Positions 24,544 to 32,858 of a stretch of 64,000 nt of DNA are shown here, piece by piece. Numbering within the stretch: the first letter of the stretch is position 1; each line of letters opens with the position of its first letter. The position numbers were made by a program, and so were the translations under genes. The stretch spans positions 1,302,001 to 1,366,000 of the forward strand of contig OZ244822.1 of assembly GCA_965220345.1 (NCBI GenBank), read 5' to 3'. This DNA comes from Aldehydirespirator sp965220345. GTDB taxonomy: Bacteria; Actinomycetota; Acidimicrobiia; Acidimicrobiales; Aldehydirespiratoraceae. Under the pieces are notes generated by a model. That model was not told where the DNA came from. It saw only the letters and a program-made list of their open reading frames with translations, and made no database searches.

Positions 24544-25830
24544 GTGCTGGATTTGCGGCAGCTTCGAGCCGACCCCGAAACAGTCAAAGCCGCGGTCGCT
24601 CGCCGAGGCGAACCCACCGCACCCCTTGACGAAGTGCTAGCCCATGACAAGCGCCAGCGCCAGCTAGTGAGCGAAGCCGACGGACTCCGAGCCGAAGTCA
24701 AAAAGATTTCGGCTTCGGTGGGGGCACTGTTTCGCCAAGACCGAGCCGATGAGGCCGAAGAACTGCGAGCCCGCAGCCGTGAACTCACCGAACGCATCGA
24801 CGAACTCTCCACCGAAGCCGAGCAGTTCGCAGAGTGGATCCGTCGCATCTTGTTGTATGTGCCCAACATGGTCGCCGACGACTGTCCCGAAGGCTCAGGC
24901 CCCGAAGACAACGTGACTTTGCGTACCGTTGGCTATGACCCTGACTCCTACGGCGATCATCAACGAACCGAGCACACCGACATAGGCGCTGAACTAGGCA
25001 TTCTTGACCTGCATCGAGCGGTGCGCATGTCAGGCGCGATGTTCGCCATGTATCGCGGTCTCGGGGCACGGCTAGTGCGAGCGCTTATTGACTACGGACT
25101 AGACCGCAATCGTGACCTCTATGAGGAAGTCCGCCCGCCGACGCTGGTACGCACCGAAACTATGACCAGCACAGGTCATCTGCCGAAATTCTCTGATGAT
25201 GCCTACCTGCTAGAACGTGACGGCCTTTGGGCGATACCAACCGCCGAAGTGCCGCTGACTTCGATGCTGTCAGGGGAGATAGTCGATGAAGCTGCTTTGC
25301 CGTTGCGACTTATGAGCCACACGTCTTGTTTTCGTCGGGAAGCGGGATCAGCTGGCCGCGACACTCGCGGATTGCTGCGCTTGCACGAGTTCGACAAGGT
25401 AGAGCTCTACGGGTTCTGCACACCTGAACAAGCTCAAGACATGCACCGTGAGATCATGCAGCGAGCTGAGAGCGCCATCGCAGATTTGGGGCTGGCTTAC
25501 CGGGTGCTGGATCTTTGTAGCGCTGATCTGGGAGCTGCTTCGGCACGGACCTTTGATATTGAGGCTTATGCGCCGGGCGTGGATCGTTGGCTGGAAGTGT
25601 CGAGCGTTTCTTGGTGTCGTGACTATCAAGCTCGTCGAGCCAATGTCAGATACCGTCGAGCAGCTGATGGCCGCACGCAGATGGTGCATAGTCTCAACGG
25701 TTCAGGATTGGCGGTGCCGCGAGTGTGGGTGGCATTAGTGGAGACTTATCGGCAACCCGACGGCTCAATCACGATCCCCGAAGCGTTGCTGCCTTACATG
25801 GGCGGTATCACGTCGATCACTCCTCATTGA
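24544..25830 (+). CDS. serS: Seryl-tRNA synthetase
   Basis: 428 residues: an N-terminal coiled-coil arm (about 1-105) beginning MLDLRQLRADPETVKAAVARRG, then the class II core with motif 2 CFRREAGSAGRDTRGLLRLHEF and motif 3 HSLNGSGLAVPRVWVALVE region. Charges tRNA-Ser (and tRNA-Sec where present). GTG start, supported by the conserved first residues. Confidence 0.97.
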   Translation: MLDLRQLRADPETVKAAVARRGEPTAPLDEVLAHDKRQRQLVSEADGLRAEVKKISASVGALFRQDRADEAEELRARSRELTERIDELSTEAEQFAEWIRRILLYVPNMVADDCPEGSGPEDNVTLRTVGYDPDSYGDHQRTEHTDIGAELGILDLHRAVRMSGAMFAMYRGLGARLVRALIDYGLDRNRDLYEEVRPPTLVRTETMTSTGHLPKFSDDAYLLERDGLWAIPTAEVPLTSMLSGEIVDEAALPLRLMSHTSCFRREAGSAGRDTRGLLRLHEFDKVELYGFCTPEQAQDMHREIMQRAESAIADLGLAYRVLDLCSADLGAASARTFDIEAYAPGVDRWLEVSSVSWCRDYQARRANVRYRRAADGRTQMVHSLNGSGLAVPRVWVALVETYRQPDGSITIPEALLPYMGGITSITPH

Positions 25831-25845
25831 GCGAGTCGCAGGCTC

Positions 25846-26499
25846 ATGGACTTGGCGCAAATGCGTGAGCACTATTCCGAGGTGGGGCTAAATGAGTGCG
25901 ATGTGGCTGATGATCCGATGCAGCAGTTCGAGAGCTGGTTTAAGGCTTGGGTCGATACCGAGCCTTACGATGCCAATGCCTGCATAGTGGCAACTGTTGA
26001 CGCTGATGGCTGGCCTTCAGCGCGGGCAGTGCTGCTGAAAGGTTTCGACGAACGCGGTTTTGTGTTTTACACCAACCGTCGCTCAGCCAAAGGCTCAGAC
26101 TTAGAGCTTACGGGCCGTGCTGCGCTGTGTTTTTTGTGGCATCCGTTGGAGCGCCAAGTGCGTGTAGTGGGCACGGCAGAGCATTTGTCTGACACCGAAA
26201 GCGATGCCTATTTCGCGTCAAGGCCTAGAGGTTCACAGATCGCTGCTTGCGCTTCACCGCAGTCACAACCAATCGCTGACCGTGACGCACTCGAATGCCT
26301 TGTGTCACAGACAGCAGCTCGCTATGACTCCGTTGAGGTGCCACGACCTGAGCATTGGGGTGGTTATCTGGTGCGCCCTCGGCAAGTGGAGTTCTGGCAG
26401 GGCCGACGCAGCCGCCTGCATGACCGGCTGCTTTTCGTTCTTGATGATTCAGCCAAAGAGACCAAAGCCAAGTGGCGACTTGAGCGTCTCGCTCCTTAA
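25846..26499 (+). CDS. pdxH: Pyridoxamine 5'-phosphate oxidase
   Basis: 217 residues. FMN-dependent enzyme forming pyridoxal 5'-phosphate. Seen: PSARAVLLKGFDERGFVFYT (FMN-binding), WHPLERQVRVVG, SRPRGSQIAACASPQS (substrate loop) and the C-terminal EFWQGRRSRLHDR with WRLERLAP. Standard length. Follows serS by 15 bp, so probably co-transcribed. The supply of PLP is relevant to kamA and the PLP enzymes in the window, but no direct link is shown. Confidence 0.96.
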   Translation: MDLAQMREHYSEVGLNECDVADDPMQQFESWFKAWVDTEPYDANACIVATVDADGWPSARAVLLKGFDERGFVFYTNRRSAKGSDLELTGRAALCFLWHPLERQVRVVGTAEHLSDTESDAYFASRPRGSQIAACASPQSQPIADRDALECLVSQTAARYDSVEVPRPEHWGGYLVRPRQVEFWQGRRSRLHDRLLFVLDDSAKETKAKWRLERLAP

Positions 26500-26543
26500 C
26501 GTCAAACGTCAAGGCGACATCAAGACCCTGATTGTTGCTCTGA

Positions 26544-27710
26544 TTAAGAACTTTGTGATGCTGTGTCGGCTGCTTTGTCGTTTTCGGGGACGGAGTCATC
26601 GTTGTTGCGCTGTTGGCGAATATTGCGAAACGTGCGTAACAGCATCCACAACACTAATGCCACAAATACGATCTCTAACGGCACACCGAAACGAGTCGGG
26701 TCGCTGAACCAGTTGATGAGACGCTGCGGCCAGCCAGCAACAAAACGCAACACCGGCAACAACACAAATTCACCCTGATTGAAGACGAACTCCACCACTA
26801 GGTAAACCAGCGCGTAAACCGACACCACCAGTCGCCGTGCCCACACACTGGTAGAACCTTGACACCAGCTAACAACCAGAGTGCCCAACACACCGAGCCC
26901 GCAAACCAACCCCAGACGCCCGCTGCCGGTGGCATCAATCCAGTTAGTGACTGCGCTTTGGAACTCGGTGAAATTTTCGACCAGCACGTTGTGAGCGCGG
27001 GGATCGTCAATGATCTGAAGTTCCCACCAGCCGTAGTTCATCAAATAGACACCAGAAGCGAGCAGCACCAAGCCCGAGATTGGGTTGATCCACCGGGATG
27101 CTTTGCGCATCGATTGTGCAACATTTTTGCGAGCCGTAGCCAGAGTCATCGTCAGAAACGTGATCACTGCGCCCATACCCATGCCGTAGGCGATGAAGTT
27201 GCCGGTGCCGCCAGCCACTCCATCGGCTGAGAAACTGGCAGCTACCGCAGCAATAAACAAGCCAATGGTGCATGAAAGCGACACCACCGCATAGCTGACC
27301 CCGAACAAAAATATTGACCTCAGGCCGCGGCTTTCGCCGCCCAGACTGAGTTTCGGCAAACGCAGGCTGACGGTTTTGCCTGCCAGCATCCACGCACCTA
27401 GAGCGGCCATGATCACGCCAATGACGATGGTGACGTAGCCAATATTTTCGAGCACAGTGCCCTGGTTCAGTACCGTTTCGAACAGAGCACCGAACGTTCC
27501 AAACACGACAACGAACCCGGCGGTGAGCGTCAACGCCACGCCCATCGCTCGCAGCATCGCCCGAAACGATCGCCCGCCTGATGAAGACTTGCCGGGGTCA
27601 TCTGATCCGATGAAATAGCCGAGATAAGCCGGAAGCAAAGCAAAGCCGCAAGGGTTGAATGCTGCTATCATCCCCAACGAAAACGGGTAGCTCAGTGATG
27701 CCCAGTCCAT
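26544..27710 (-). CDS. CcdA-like thiol-disulfide transport membrane protein
   Basis: 388 residues. The N-terminal 250 residues hold a CcdA/DsbD-beta core of six helices: FNPCGFALLPAYLGYF carries the first redox cysteine and VSLSCTIGLFIAAV the second. Such proteins pass reducing equivalents from cytoplasmic thioredoxin to extracytoplasmic acceptors. An extra C-terminal region with about three helices and a short polar tail makes it longer than typical CcdA (about 240 aa). It lies just after the TlpA-like gene, the usual partner, so the pair probably keeps apocytochrome or CuA cysteines reduced. Confidence 0.88.
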   Translation of the reverse strand: MDWASLSYPFSLGMIAAFNPCGFALLPAYLGYFIGSDDPGKSSSGGRSFRAMLRAMGVALTLTAGFVVVFGTFGALFETVLNQGTVLENIGYVTIVIGVIMAALGAWMLAGKTVSLRLPKLSLGGESRGLRSIFLFGVSYAVVSLSCTIGLFIAAVAASFSADGVAGGTGNFIAYGMGMGAVITFLTMTLATARKNVAQSMRKASRWINPISGLVLLASGVYLMNYGWWELQIIDDPRAHNVLVENFTEFQSAVTNWIDATGSGRLGLVCGLGVLGTLVVSWCQGSTSVWARRLVVSVYALVYLVVEFVFNQGEFVLLPVLRFVAGWPQRLINWFSDPTRFGVPLEIVFVALVLWMLLRTFRNIRQQRNNDDSVPENDKAADTASQSS

Positions 27711-27715
27711 TTGTG

Positions 27716-28411
27716 TCAGCCGTCGATTGCGATGTTGAACAAGCTGCGGATTCGCTGGATCAAAGCTGCTTCGTTGAGGAGTCCAGCGAAAGTGTCGAGC
27801 AGGTCGCCGTCGGGTGATATGAACGCAGTTGTGGGCATGGCAATGCTTTCGGTTGCCTGATAGATCTCAAGGTCGAGGTCCCAGCCGATGTCATAGGTTA
27901 CGCCAGTGGCCGCGACTAAGTCCAGAGCATCTTGCGCGCTGCGATCCTGTGACAGTCCTAGGAAGGCCACCTGACCCTCAAGGCGTTCAAAGACTTGCTG
28001 GAACTCGGGCATTTCTCGCACGCAAGGCGGGCACCACGAAGCAAAAAAGTTCACGACCAGCGGCTTCCCGCGGTATTCGCCAAGTTTGCGACTGCCTGGG
28101 ATGACCGGGTTGTCTGGATTTCCTGAGTTGTCTGGGCTGCTTGAGCTGCTTGATCCTTCTGTGATCGCAAGGTTGTCAAAGCTCAGTTCCGAAACGTTCA
28201 GATGAGACTCATCGTGGTCAGGGTCACCGATTTCGAGCACCGCTCCAGCTGCTAGAACGATCAGCGTGGCTACCGCGATTACTGCGACCCCCACAAAAAG
28301 GCGAGCGCGCATTGCCGACCATGATCTTTGGCTCGCCTCCTCGGTTTGCGGCGAAGGCGCTGCGTCATCGTTGTGCTGTTCAGGCTGCAGGACTCGACTC
28401 AAGCTCGTCAA
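27716..28411 (-). CDS. TlpA/ResA-like membrane-anchored thioredoxin
   Basis: Up to 231 residues. A single N-terminal membrane anchor (ARLFVGVAVIAVATLIVLAAG), a Ser/Asn/Pro-rich linker and a thioredoxin-fold domain with active site FFASWCPPCVREMPEF and cis-Pro segment AMPTTAFISPDG. Reduces disulfides outside the membrane, taking electrons from the CcdA-like protein encoded 5 bp downstream. The TTG start at 28411 overlaps the previous gene by 32 bp; an ATG at 28312 just before the anchor is an alternative start. Confidence 0.88.
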   Translation of the reverse strand: MTSLSRVLQPEQHNDDAAPSPQTEEASQRSWSAMRARLFVGVAVIAVATLIVLAAGAVLEIGDPDHDESHLNVSELSFDNLAITEGSSSSSSPDNSGNPDNPVIPGSRKLGEYRGKPLVVNFFASWCPPCVREMPEFQQVFERLEGQVAFLGLSQDRSAQDALDLVAATGVTYDIGWDLDLEIYQATESIAMPTTAFISPDGDLLDTFAGLLNEAALIQRIRSLFNIAIDG

Positions 28412-29492
28412 AAAGTTTCTGCCGGTAATGCAGCAAGCCGTTACTGTCGCGGCGGCTGTCTAGGGCACCGATGTTTCGTAAATGCTCCAAGTGGGCGAAG
28501 GTTTCGCTGGCAGCCATGTATCCCCAAGACCGCGGCGCGAATAGTTCTTTCATGTAAGCCTCAACGGGAGCGTCACCTAAGGCAGCGGCTGCAGCGTGCA
28601 GCTTGTTGAGGCGTTCGCGGTGGTGTTCACGGATGCTTTCGGTGCGGCCTCTTAGATCATCGAAAGGATGCCCGTGAGCGGGCAGGCACATTTTCACCCC
28701 GTCGAATCCTCCGACGCGCTCTAGCGAATCAAAGAACGCTGCAAGCGGATCTTTGAGATCGTTCGAACCCGCAATGTGCGGTGTGATAGTCGGCAGCACA
28801 TGATCACCCGACAACAGCACTCCCTCTTGTGGATCCCATAGACACAGATGATCGTGAGTGTGACCAGGAGTATGCACCGCGAACCAGTCTCTCCCTGACA
28901 GTCGAACGTTTTTGCCGTCGCTGACGCGTATTGAGGGCTGCGGCACCCGAAATCGCTGCGGCGAGCCGCATCGGTCGGTCTGGATGAACTCTCGGATCAT
29001 TGAATCAGAAGGTGGTTGACGGGTCGTGCCCCAAGGCGTGTCACCTTGCTCGGCCAGCTTTGTTTTCCAGAGTTCAATCAATGTTTCGGGTTCGAGGTCC
29101 AAAATCTCCAAGTCAAGGTCGGCGTTGGCATCTTCAGCCGCAGGATTGAAGCTGAAGTCGCTGTGAGCTAGCAGTTCAGTGCCGAACTCTTCACGCAGTT
29201 GATGGCTTCCACCGAAATGATCAGGGTGTGAGTGGGTGACGATCGCGGTATGCACACGCCGCAGCGGGATGCCCGCTTGCTTGAGTCGGTCGCCAAGAGC
29301 CGCCCAAGATCTGTCGCCTGGCAGCCCAGGATCCACCAAAGCCACCCCAGCTTCGTCAATTAGCGCGTAACAGTTGACATGGCCGAGCCCTGGCAGGCTG
29401 ACCGGCAACTGCATCCGTAGCACGCCGGGTGCCACTTCGGTTACTTCGCTTGATGCTGGCTCCTGTTCTTGACGTGTGTAGACAGTGCTCAT
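28380..29492 (-). CDS. Metallo-beta-lactamase fold hydrolase
   Basis: 370 residues. The zinc-binding motif THSHPDHFGG (HxHxDH), a later VHTPGHTHDHLCLWD and LSGDHVLPTITPHI give the complete MBL ligand set. A C-terminal helical domain (about residues 270-370, ESIREHHRERLNKLHAAAAAL) matches the winged-helix-like extension of the glyoxalase-II/LACTB2-like subgroup. Substrate unknown. It is encoded 13 bp after orn on the same strand. Confidence 0.9.
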   Translation of the reverse strand: MSTVYTRQEQEPASSEVTEVAPGVLRMQLPVSLPGLGHVNCYALIDEAGVALVDPGLPGDRSWAALGDRLKQAGIPLRRVHTAIVTHSHPDHFGGSHQLREEFGTELLAHSDFSFNPAAEDANADLDLEILDLEPETLIELWKTKLAEQGDTPWGTTRQPPSDSMIREFIQTDRCGSPQRFRVPQPSIRVSDGKNVRLSGRDWFAVHTPGHTHDHLCLWDPQEGVLLSGDHVLPTITPHIAGSNDLKDPLAAFFDSLERVGGFDGVKMCLPAHGHPFDDLRGRTESIREHHRERLNKLHAAAAALGDAPVEAYMKELFAPRSWGYMAASETFAHLEHLRNIGALDSRRDSNGLLHYRQKLFDELESSPAA

Positions 29493-29505
29493 GATTGATT
29501 CATTT

Positions 29506-30039
29506 TCAAGCTAAGAAACCGCAGTCGCGATACCAGCGCAACTCTTCAAGGCTTTCGAGTATGTCGTCAAGAGCGCGATGCCCCTTGTTTTTTGCGGGAG
29601 CGGCCTGATACATCTCGGGTTGCCAGCGCCGAGCCAGTTCCTTCACAGTGGACACGTCAATCGAGCGATAATGCAGAAAGTCTTCAATTTGCGGCAGATG
29701 CACAGCCAAAAAGCGCCGGTCAACACCTATTGAGTTGCCGCACAAAGGCACGCTTTTTGGTTCTTTGATGTGCTGTTGCAGGAAGGCCAGAGTCTGTGAG
29801 CCCGCTTCGTCAAGGGTCAGCGTTGACGATTTGATCTGGTTTAGCAGGCCGCTTTCGGTGTGCATGGTTCGCACTATTTCATCCATGCGGTCAAGCGCTT
29901 CGGCGGGCTGATGGATCACCAGATCAGGCCCGGTGGCTATCAACTCCAGATCGTTGTCGGTGATCAGCACAGCGATCTCAACAATGCAATGAAGCTGAGG
30001 ATCAAGCCCGGTCATCTCTAGATCCATCCACGCAAGCAT
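29506..30039 (-). CDS. orn: Oligoribonuclease
   Basis: 177 residues. DEDDh 3'-5' exoribonuclease that degrades 2-5 nt RNAs and pGpG. Exo I MLAWMDLEMTGLD (DxE), Exo II NSIGVDRRFL (D) and Exo III KNKGHRALDDILESLEEL (HxxxD) are all present. Normal family length. Confidence 0.96.
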   Translation of the reverse strand: MLAWMDLEMTGLDPQLHCIVEIAVLITDNDLELIATGPDLVIHQPAEALDRMDEIVRTMHTESGLLNQIKSSTLTLDEAGSQTLAFLQQHIKEPKSVPLCGNSIGVDRRFLAVHLPQIEDFLHYRSIDVSTVKELARRWQPEMYQAAPAKNKGHRALDDILESLEELRWYRDCGFLA

Positions 30040-30175
30040 CGCGGCAGGATAACTAGCCGTCGGCGCGGGCAGGTGCGGCTTGGCTTGTTGCGTCCATGAC
30101 GAGCGTTCTTGCTTTGGTGGGCTCTACGGCAAGGTTGCCGTGCCTTGCCATGCACTGCCGCTAGTGTCGCCGCTG

Positions 30176-30613
30176 ATGCTTGAGATTCCGATACAGCGAC
30201 TTGATCCCTGTCTTGATCTTCCGGGTTACGCCCGGCCCGGTGACGCAGGCATTGATCTGCTGGCTCGCAATGATGAGTTGCTGGCACCGGCGGGAGGCCG
30301 GGCGCTGATGCCGACTGGTGTGGCGTTGGCCCTGCCTGCGGGGTATGCCGGTTTTGTGCTGCCGCGCAGCGGGCTGGCTCTAAAACACGGAGTGACTTGT
30401 CTCAATACGCCTGGACTTATTGATTCTGGGTATCGAGGCGAGATCAAAGTGCTTTTGGTGAACACCGACCCGGCTAAGCCGTTCGCGGTGCAGCGAGGCG
30501 ACCGTATAGCCCAGTTGGTGATCATGGCCGCAGACCAAGTGCGACTCGTGCAGGTTGAGCAGCTTGAGGACTCATCGCGAGGCACCCAAGGCTTCGGCTC
30601 AACCGGTCTCTGA
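30176..30613 (+). CDS. dut: dUTP diphosphatase
   Basis: 145 residues from the ATG at 30176 (a GTG at 30164 is also possible). Trimeric dUTPase converting dUTP to dUMP. The five motifs are visible: PGDAGIDLLA, PRSGLALKHGV, NTPGLIDSGYRGEIKVLLVN, RGDRIAQLVI and the C-terminal SSRGTQGFGSTG arm. Longer upstream reading is open but not conserved in character. Confidence 0.95.
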   Translation: MLEIPIQRLDPCLDLPGYARPGDAGIDLLARNDELLAPAGGRALMPTGVALALPAGYAGFVLPRSGLALKHGVTCLNTPGLIDSGYRGEIKVLLVNTDPAKPFAVQRGDRIAQLVIMAADQVRLVQVEQLEDSSRGTQGFGSTGL

Positions 30614-30712
30614 ACTCTGGACTGCTTACAGTCTCCCCAACTCGGCAGACTCAAGAGGGTTTGGAGGTTGACCCAATCAGCTATCCGAGCAGTATAAGGC
30701 TAGATTATTATT

Positions 30713-30741
30713 TTACGTATCATGCTGTCTGCGCTAAAATG
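30713..30741 (+). promoter_or_regulatory. Putative vapBC promoter with operator half-site
   Basis: TTTACG (30713-30718) and TAAAAT (30736-30741) are 17 bp apart and place the start of transcription at the VapB ATG (30747), so a leaderless message is likely. TACGTATCATGC (30715-30726), in the spacer, is identical to one arm of the operator of the second toxin module at 39270-39281. Confidence 0.45.
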
Positions 30742-30746
30742 CAGTC

Positions 30747-30980
30747 ATGCCCACAATTCAGATTCGTAACATTCCCGAACCGGTGTATAGCGAGATTCGG
30801 CGTCGAGCCCGCTACCGCAACCAGTCGATTCAGCAGTTCATGCTTGCTGAGGTGTTTGATTTGGTGCAGCGTCCCGACAAGGAGGAGCTGGTGCAGCAGA
30901 TCAAGCAGTTCAAGGCTTCAGAGGGCTTTGAGGTCGACGTTGAGGCGATGCTTGACGGGATTGAGGCCGACAGAAGGTAG
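30747..30980 (+). CDS. vapB: VapB/FitA-type ribbon-helix-helix antitoxin
   Basis: 77 residues. The N-terminal PTIQIRNIPEPVYSEIRRRA is a typical Arc/FitA ribbon-helix-helix DNA-binding start; the acidic C-terminal part would block the toxin. It precedes a PIN-domain gene by 5 bp, the standard vapBC order, and probably represses its own promoter. Confidence 0.9.
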   Translation: MPTIQIRNIPEPVYSEIRRRARYRNQSIQQFMLAEVFDLVQRPDKEELVQQIKQFKASEGFEVDVEAMLDGIEADRR

Positions 30981-30985
30981 GGGAC

Positions 30986-31381
30986 ATGGAACTTGTTGCC
31001 GATGCCTCAGTTCTGGTTTTGGCTGTCGCAGATGCGTCGAAGCGTGGTGGACAAGCCCTTGAGCGTCTGCGAACGGCAAAAGTTCATGCGCCGCATCTTG
31101 CAGATGTGGAGGTGGGCTCCGCACTTCGGCGGATGGTGCTGCAATCAAGACTTACAGTGACGACCGCTCGTGAACTGGGTCGAAGAGCCGCCAGCCTTAT
31201 TGATGAGAGATATCCACACGTCTCGGGACTGCGCGACTGGGCATGGGTGAACTATTCCGTTTTGACCTTCTACGATGCGCAATACGCAGCTTTGTCGGCG
31301 ATTCTTGATTGCCCCTTGCTGACGGCTGACACCCGCATCGGACGCGCTCCGCTAAGAGGTCTGCGGGTTGAGGTTTGCTGA
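30986..31381 (+). CDS. vapC: VapC PIN-domain RNase toxin
   Basis: 131 residues. PIN acidic residues are in order: LVADASVLVLA, HLADVEVGSALRR, FYDAQYAALS and LLTADTRIGRA. These bind the Mg ions for RNA cleavage. All appear intact, so the toxin is probably active. Start follows the vapB stop by 5 bp with AGGGGACA-type RBS inside the spacer. Confidence 0.9.
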   Translation: MELVADASVLVLAVADASKRGGQALERLRTAKVHAPHLADVEVGSALRRMVLQSRLTVTTARELGRRAASLIDERYPHVSGLRDWAWVNYSVLTFYDAQYAALSAILDCPLLTADTRIGRAPLRGLRVEVC

Positions 31382-31446
31382 CCGACGCAACCAATCCGGC
31401 TCTTGTGTCAACTGCGCGCTAATTGTCGGGTCATAGACTGAGGGCT

Positions 31447-32622
31447 GTGGCTGGACAGCAACTGCGCTATTTGTGTGACCGGTTGCAGCCTTTCGGTGGT
31501 GCGTCGGTGTTTGCGGAGATGTCGACATTGGCGGTGCGAACCGGTGCCATAAACTTAGGTCAAGGCTTCCCCGACGTTGATGGTCCGGCTGAGGTTTCTG
31601 AAGCTGCGGTGGAAGCCATTCGTGGCGGTTTCAATCAGTATCCGCCTGGTATCGGTCATCGAGTGCTGCGCCATGCTGTGGCCGAACATCAGCAACGCTT
31701 CTGGGGCTTGGAGTTCGATCCCGACAGCGAAGTGCTGATCACCGCTGGTGCCACCGAAGCTATCACAGCATCGTTGCTGGCTTTGACTGGTCCTGGTGAT
31801 GAGGTCGTGACTTTTGAGCCGTATTTCGATATTTATCCGGCTGATATTGCTTTGGCCGGAGCGTCTCGGCGTTTGGTGCAGTTGCATCCGCCCGACTTCA
31901 GCATTGATCCTGACGAACTGGCAGCCGCTTTTGGGCCTCGCACTCGGGTGCTGCTGCTCAACTCGCCGCATAATCCCACCGGCAAAGTGTTCAACACTCA
32001 AGAGTTGGACATGATCGCACGATTGTGTGTGCAACATGACGTGATCGTGGTTACCGACGAGGTGTATGAGCATTTGACCTTTGATCGCCATGTGCATGTG
32101 CCGATAGCAACCCGGCCAGGTATGGCCGATCGCACTGTGACGATCTCATCGGCGGGCAAGACTTTTTCGTTCACCGGGTGGAAGATCGGTTGGGTGTGCG
32201 CACGTCCACCGCTGGTGCAGGCGGTGCAGGCAGCTAAGCAGTTGTTGACTTATGTCAACGGCGGGCCGTTTCAGCCAGCCGTAGCGGTCGGTCTCGGCCT
32301 CGGAGACGACTATTTCAGTGGCTTAGCGGCGGATCTGCAAGCTCGGCGTGATCTGCTGTGTGATGGGCTGAGTGCTGCAGGTTTCAAAGTGGCTGTGCCG
32401 CAGGGCACCTATTTCATAATCGCTGACATCAGCGGCTTCGGTGAGGACGATGGACTGGAGTTCTGCCGTTCATTGCCTCAGCGATGCGGTGTGGTTGCTG
32501 TGCCGGTGGATGTGCTGTGCGACGACAAAGCACTCGGTTCGCCGTTAGTGCGCTTCGCGGCTTGTAAGCGCCCCGAAGTGCTAGAGCAGGCAGCCGAACG
32601 CCTCGCCTCTCTCAACTGCTGA
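31447..32622 (+). CDS. PLP-dependent class I/II aminotransferase
   Basis: About 391 residues from the GTG at 31447 (a TTG at 31423 is also in frame). Fold-type I aminotransferase: INLGQGFPDVDGP, the NSPHNPTGKVF substrate/cofactor loop, VTDEVYEHLTF and the Schiff-base lysine in SSAGKTFSFTGWKIGW. The sequence resembles the kynurenine/methionine aminotransferase and succinyl-diaminopimelate aminotransferase (DapC) group. DapC is plausible in actinobacteria but no dap gene is adjacent. Confidence 0.9.
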   Translation: MAGQQLRYLCDRLQPFGGASVFAEMSTLAVRTGAINLGQGFPDVDGPAEVSEAAVEAIRGGFNQYPPGIGHRVLRHAVAEHQQRFWGLEFDPDSEVLITAGATEAITASLLALTGPGDEVVTFEPYFDIYPADIALAGASRRLVQLHPPDFSIDPDELAAAFGPRTRVLLLNSPHNPTGKVFNTQELDMIARLCVQHDVIVVTDEVYEHLTFDRHVHVPIATRPGMADRTVTISSAGKTFSFTGWKIGWVCARPPLVQAVQAAKQLLTYVNGGPFQPAVAVGLGLGDDYFSGLAADLQARRDLLCDGLSAAGFKVAVPQGTYFIIADISGFGEDDGLEFCRSLPQRCGVVAVPVDVLCDDKALGSPLVRFAACKRPEVLEQAAERLASLNC

Positions 32623-32694
32623 ATCCAGCCCGCAGTCCAATAATCCTTCACCCTTCATCTGCTCTAGTCTCAGGATGTGACTGGCGCGAACTGC

Positions 32695-32824
32695 TGCGTC
32701 TGAGTGCTCTGCGTTTCAGCACATGCACTGCTTGCGTTATAGCACTTCATAAATCTGCGTTTCAGCACTTCATCAGTTTGCGTTTCGGCACTTGTACTTG
32801 CTGCGTTTCAGCACTTGAGGCTAG
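32695..32824 (+). repeat. 23-bp tandem repeat array upstream of a DUF4143 ATPase gene
   Basis: Five units start at 32710, 32733, 32756, 32779 and 32802, exactly 23 bp apart, each beginning with a variant of TGCGTTTCAGCACTT followed by about 8 variable bases. A sixth degenerate copy starts at 32695, 15 bp before the first. The last unit ends 34 bp before the ATG at 32859. The strict spacing of a conserved core (about two helical turns) suggests binding sites on one face of the DNA, for example an operator array for the following gene. Confidence 0.8.
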
Positions 32825-32858
32825 CATGGACTGTCTGGCACTATAGGAGCGAGGCCGC

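Noticed and set aside
24249..24911. N-terminal extension of the kamA frame to 735 residues
   Set aside because: It runs antisense through serS, has low-complexity Ser/Arg-rich content and KamA proteins start near MTMTNNQQRK; the frame is open by chance.
32695..32824. CRISPR array
   Set aside because: Repeat core is about 15 bp with 8-bp linkers; there are no spacers of 30 bp or more and no cas genes.
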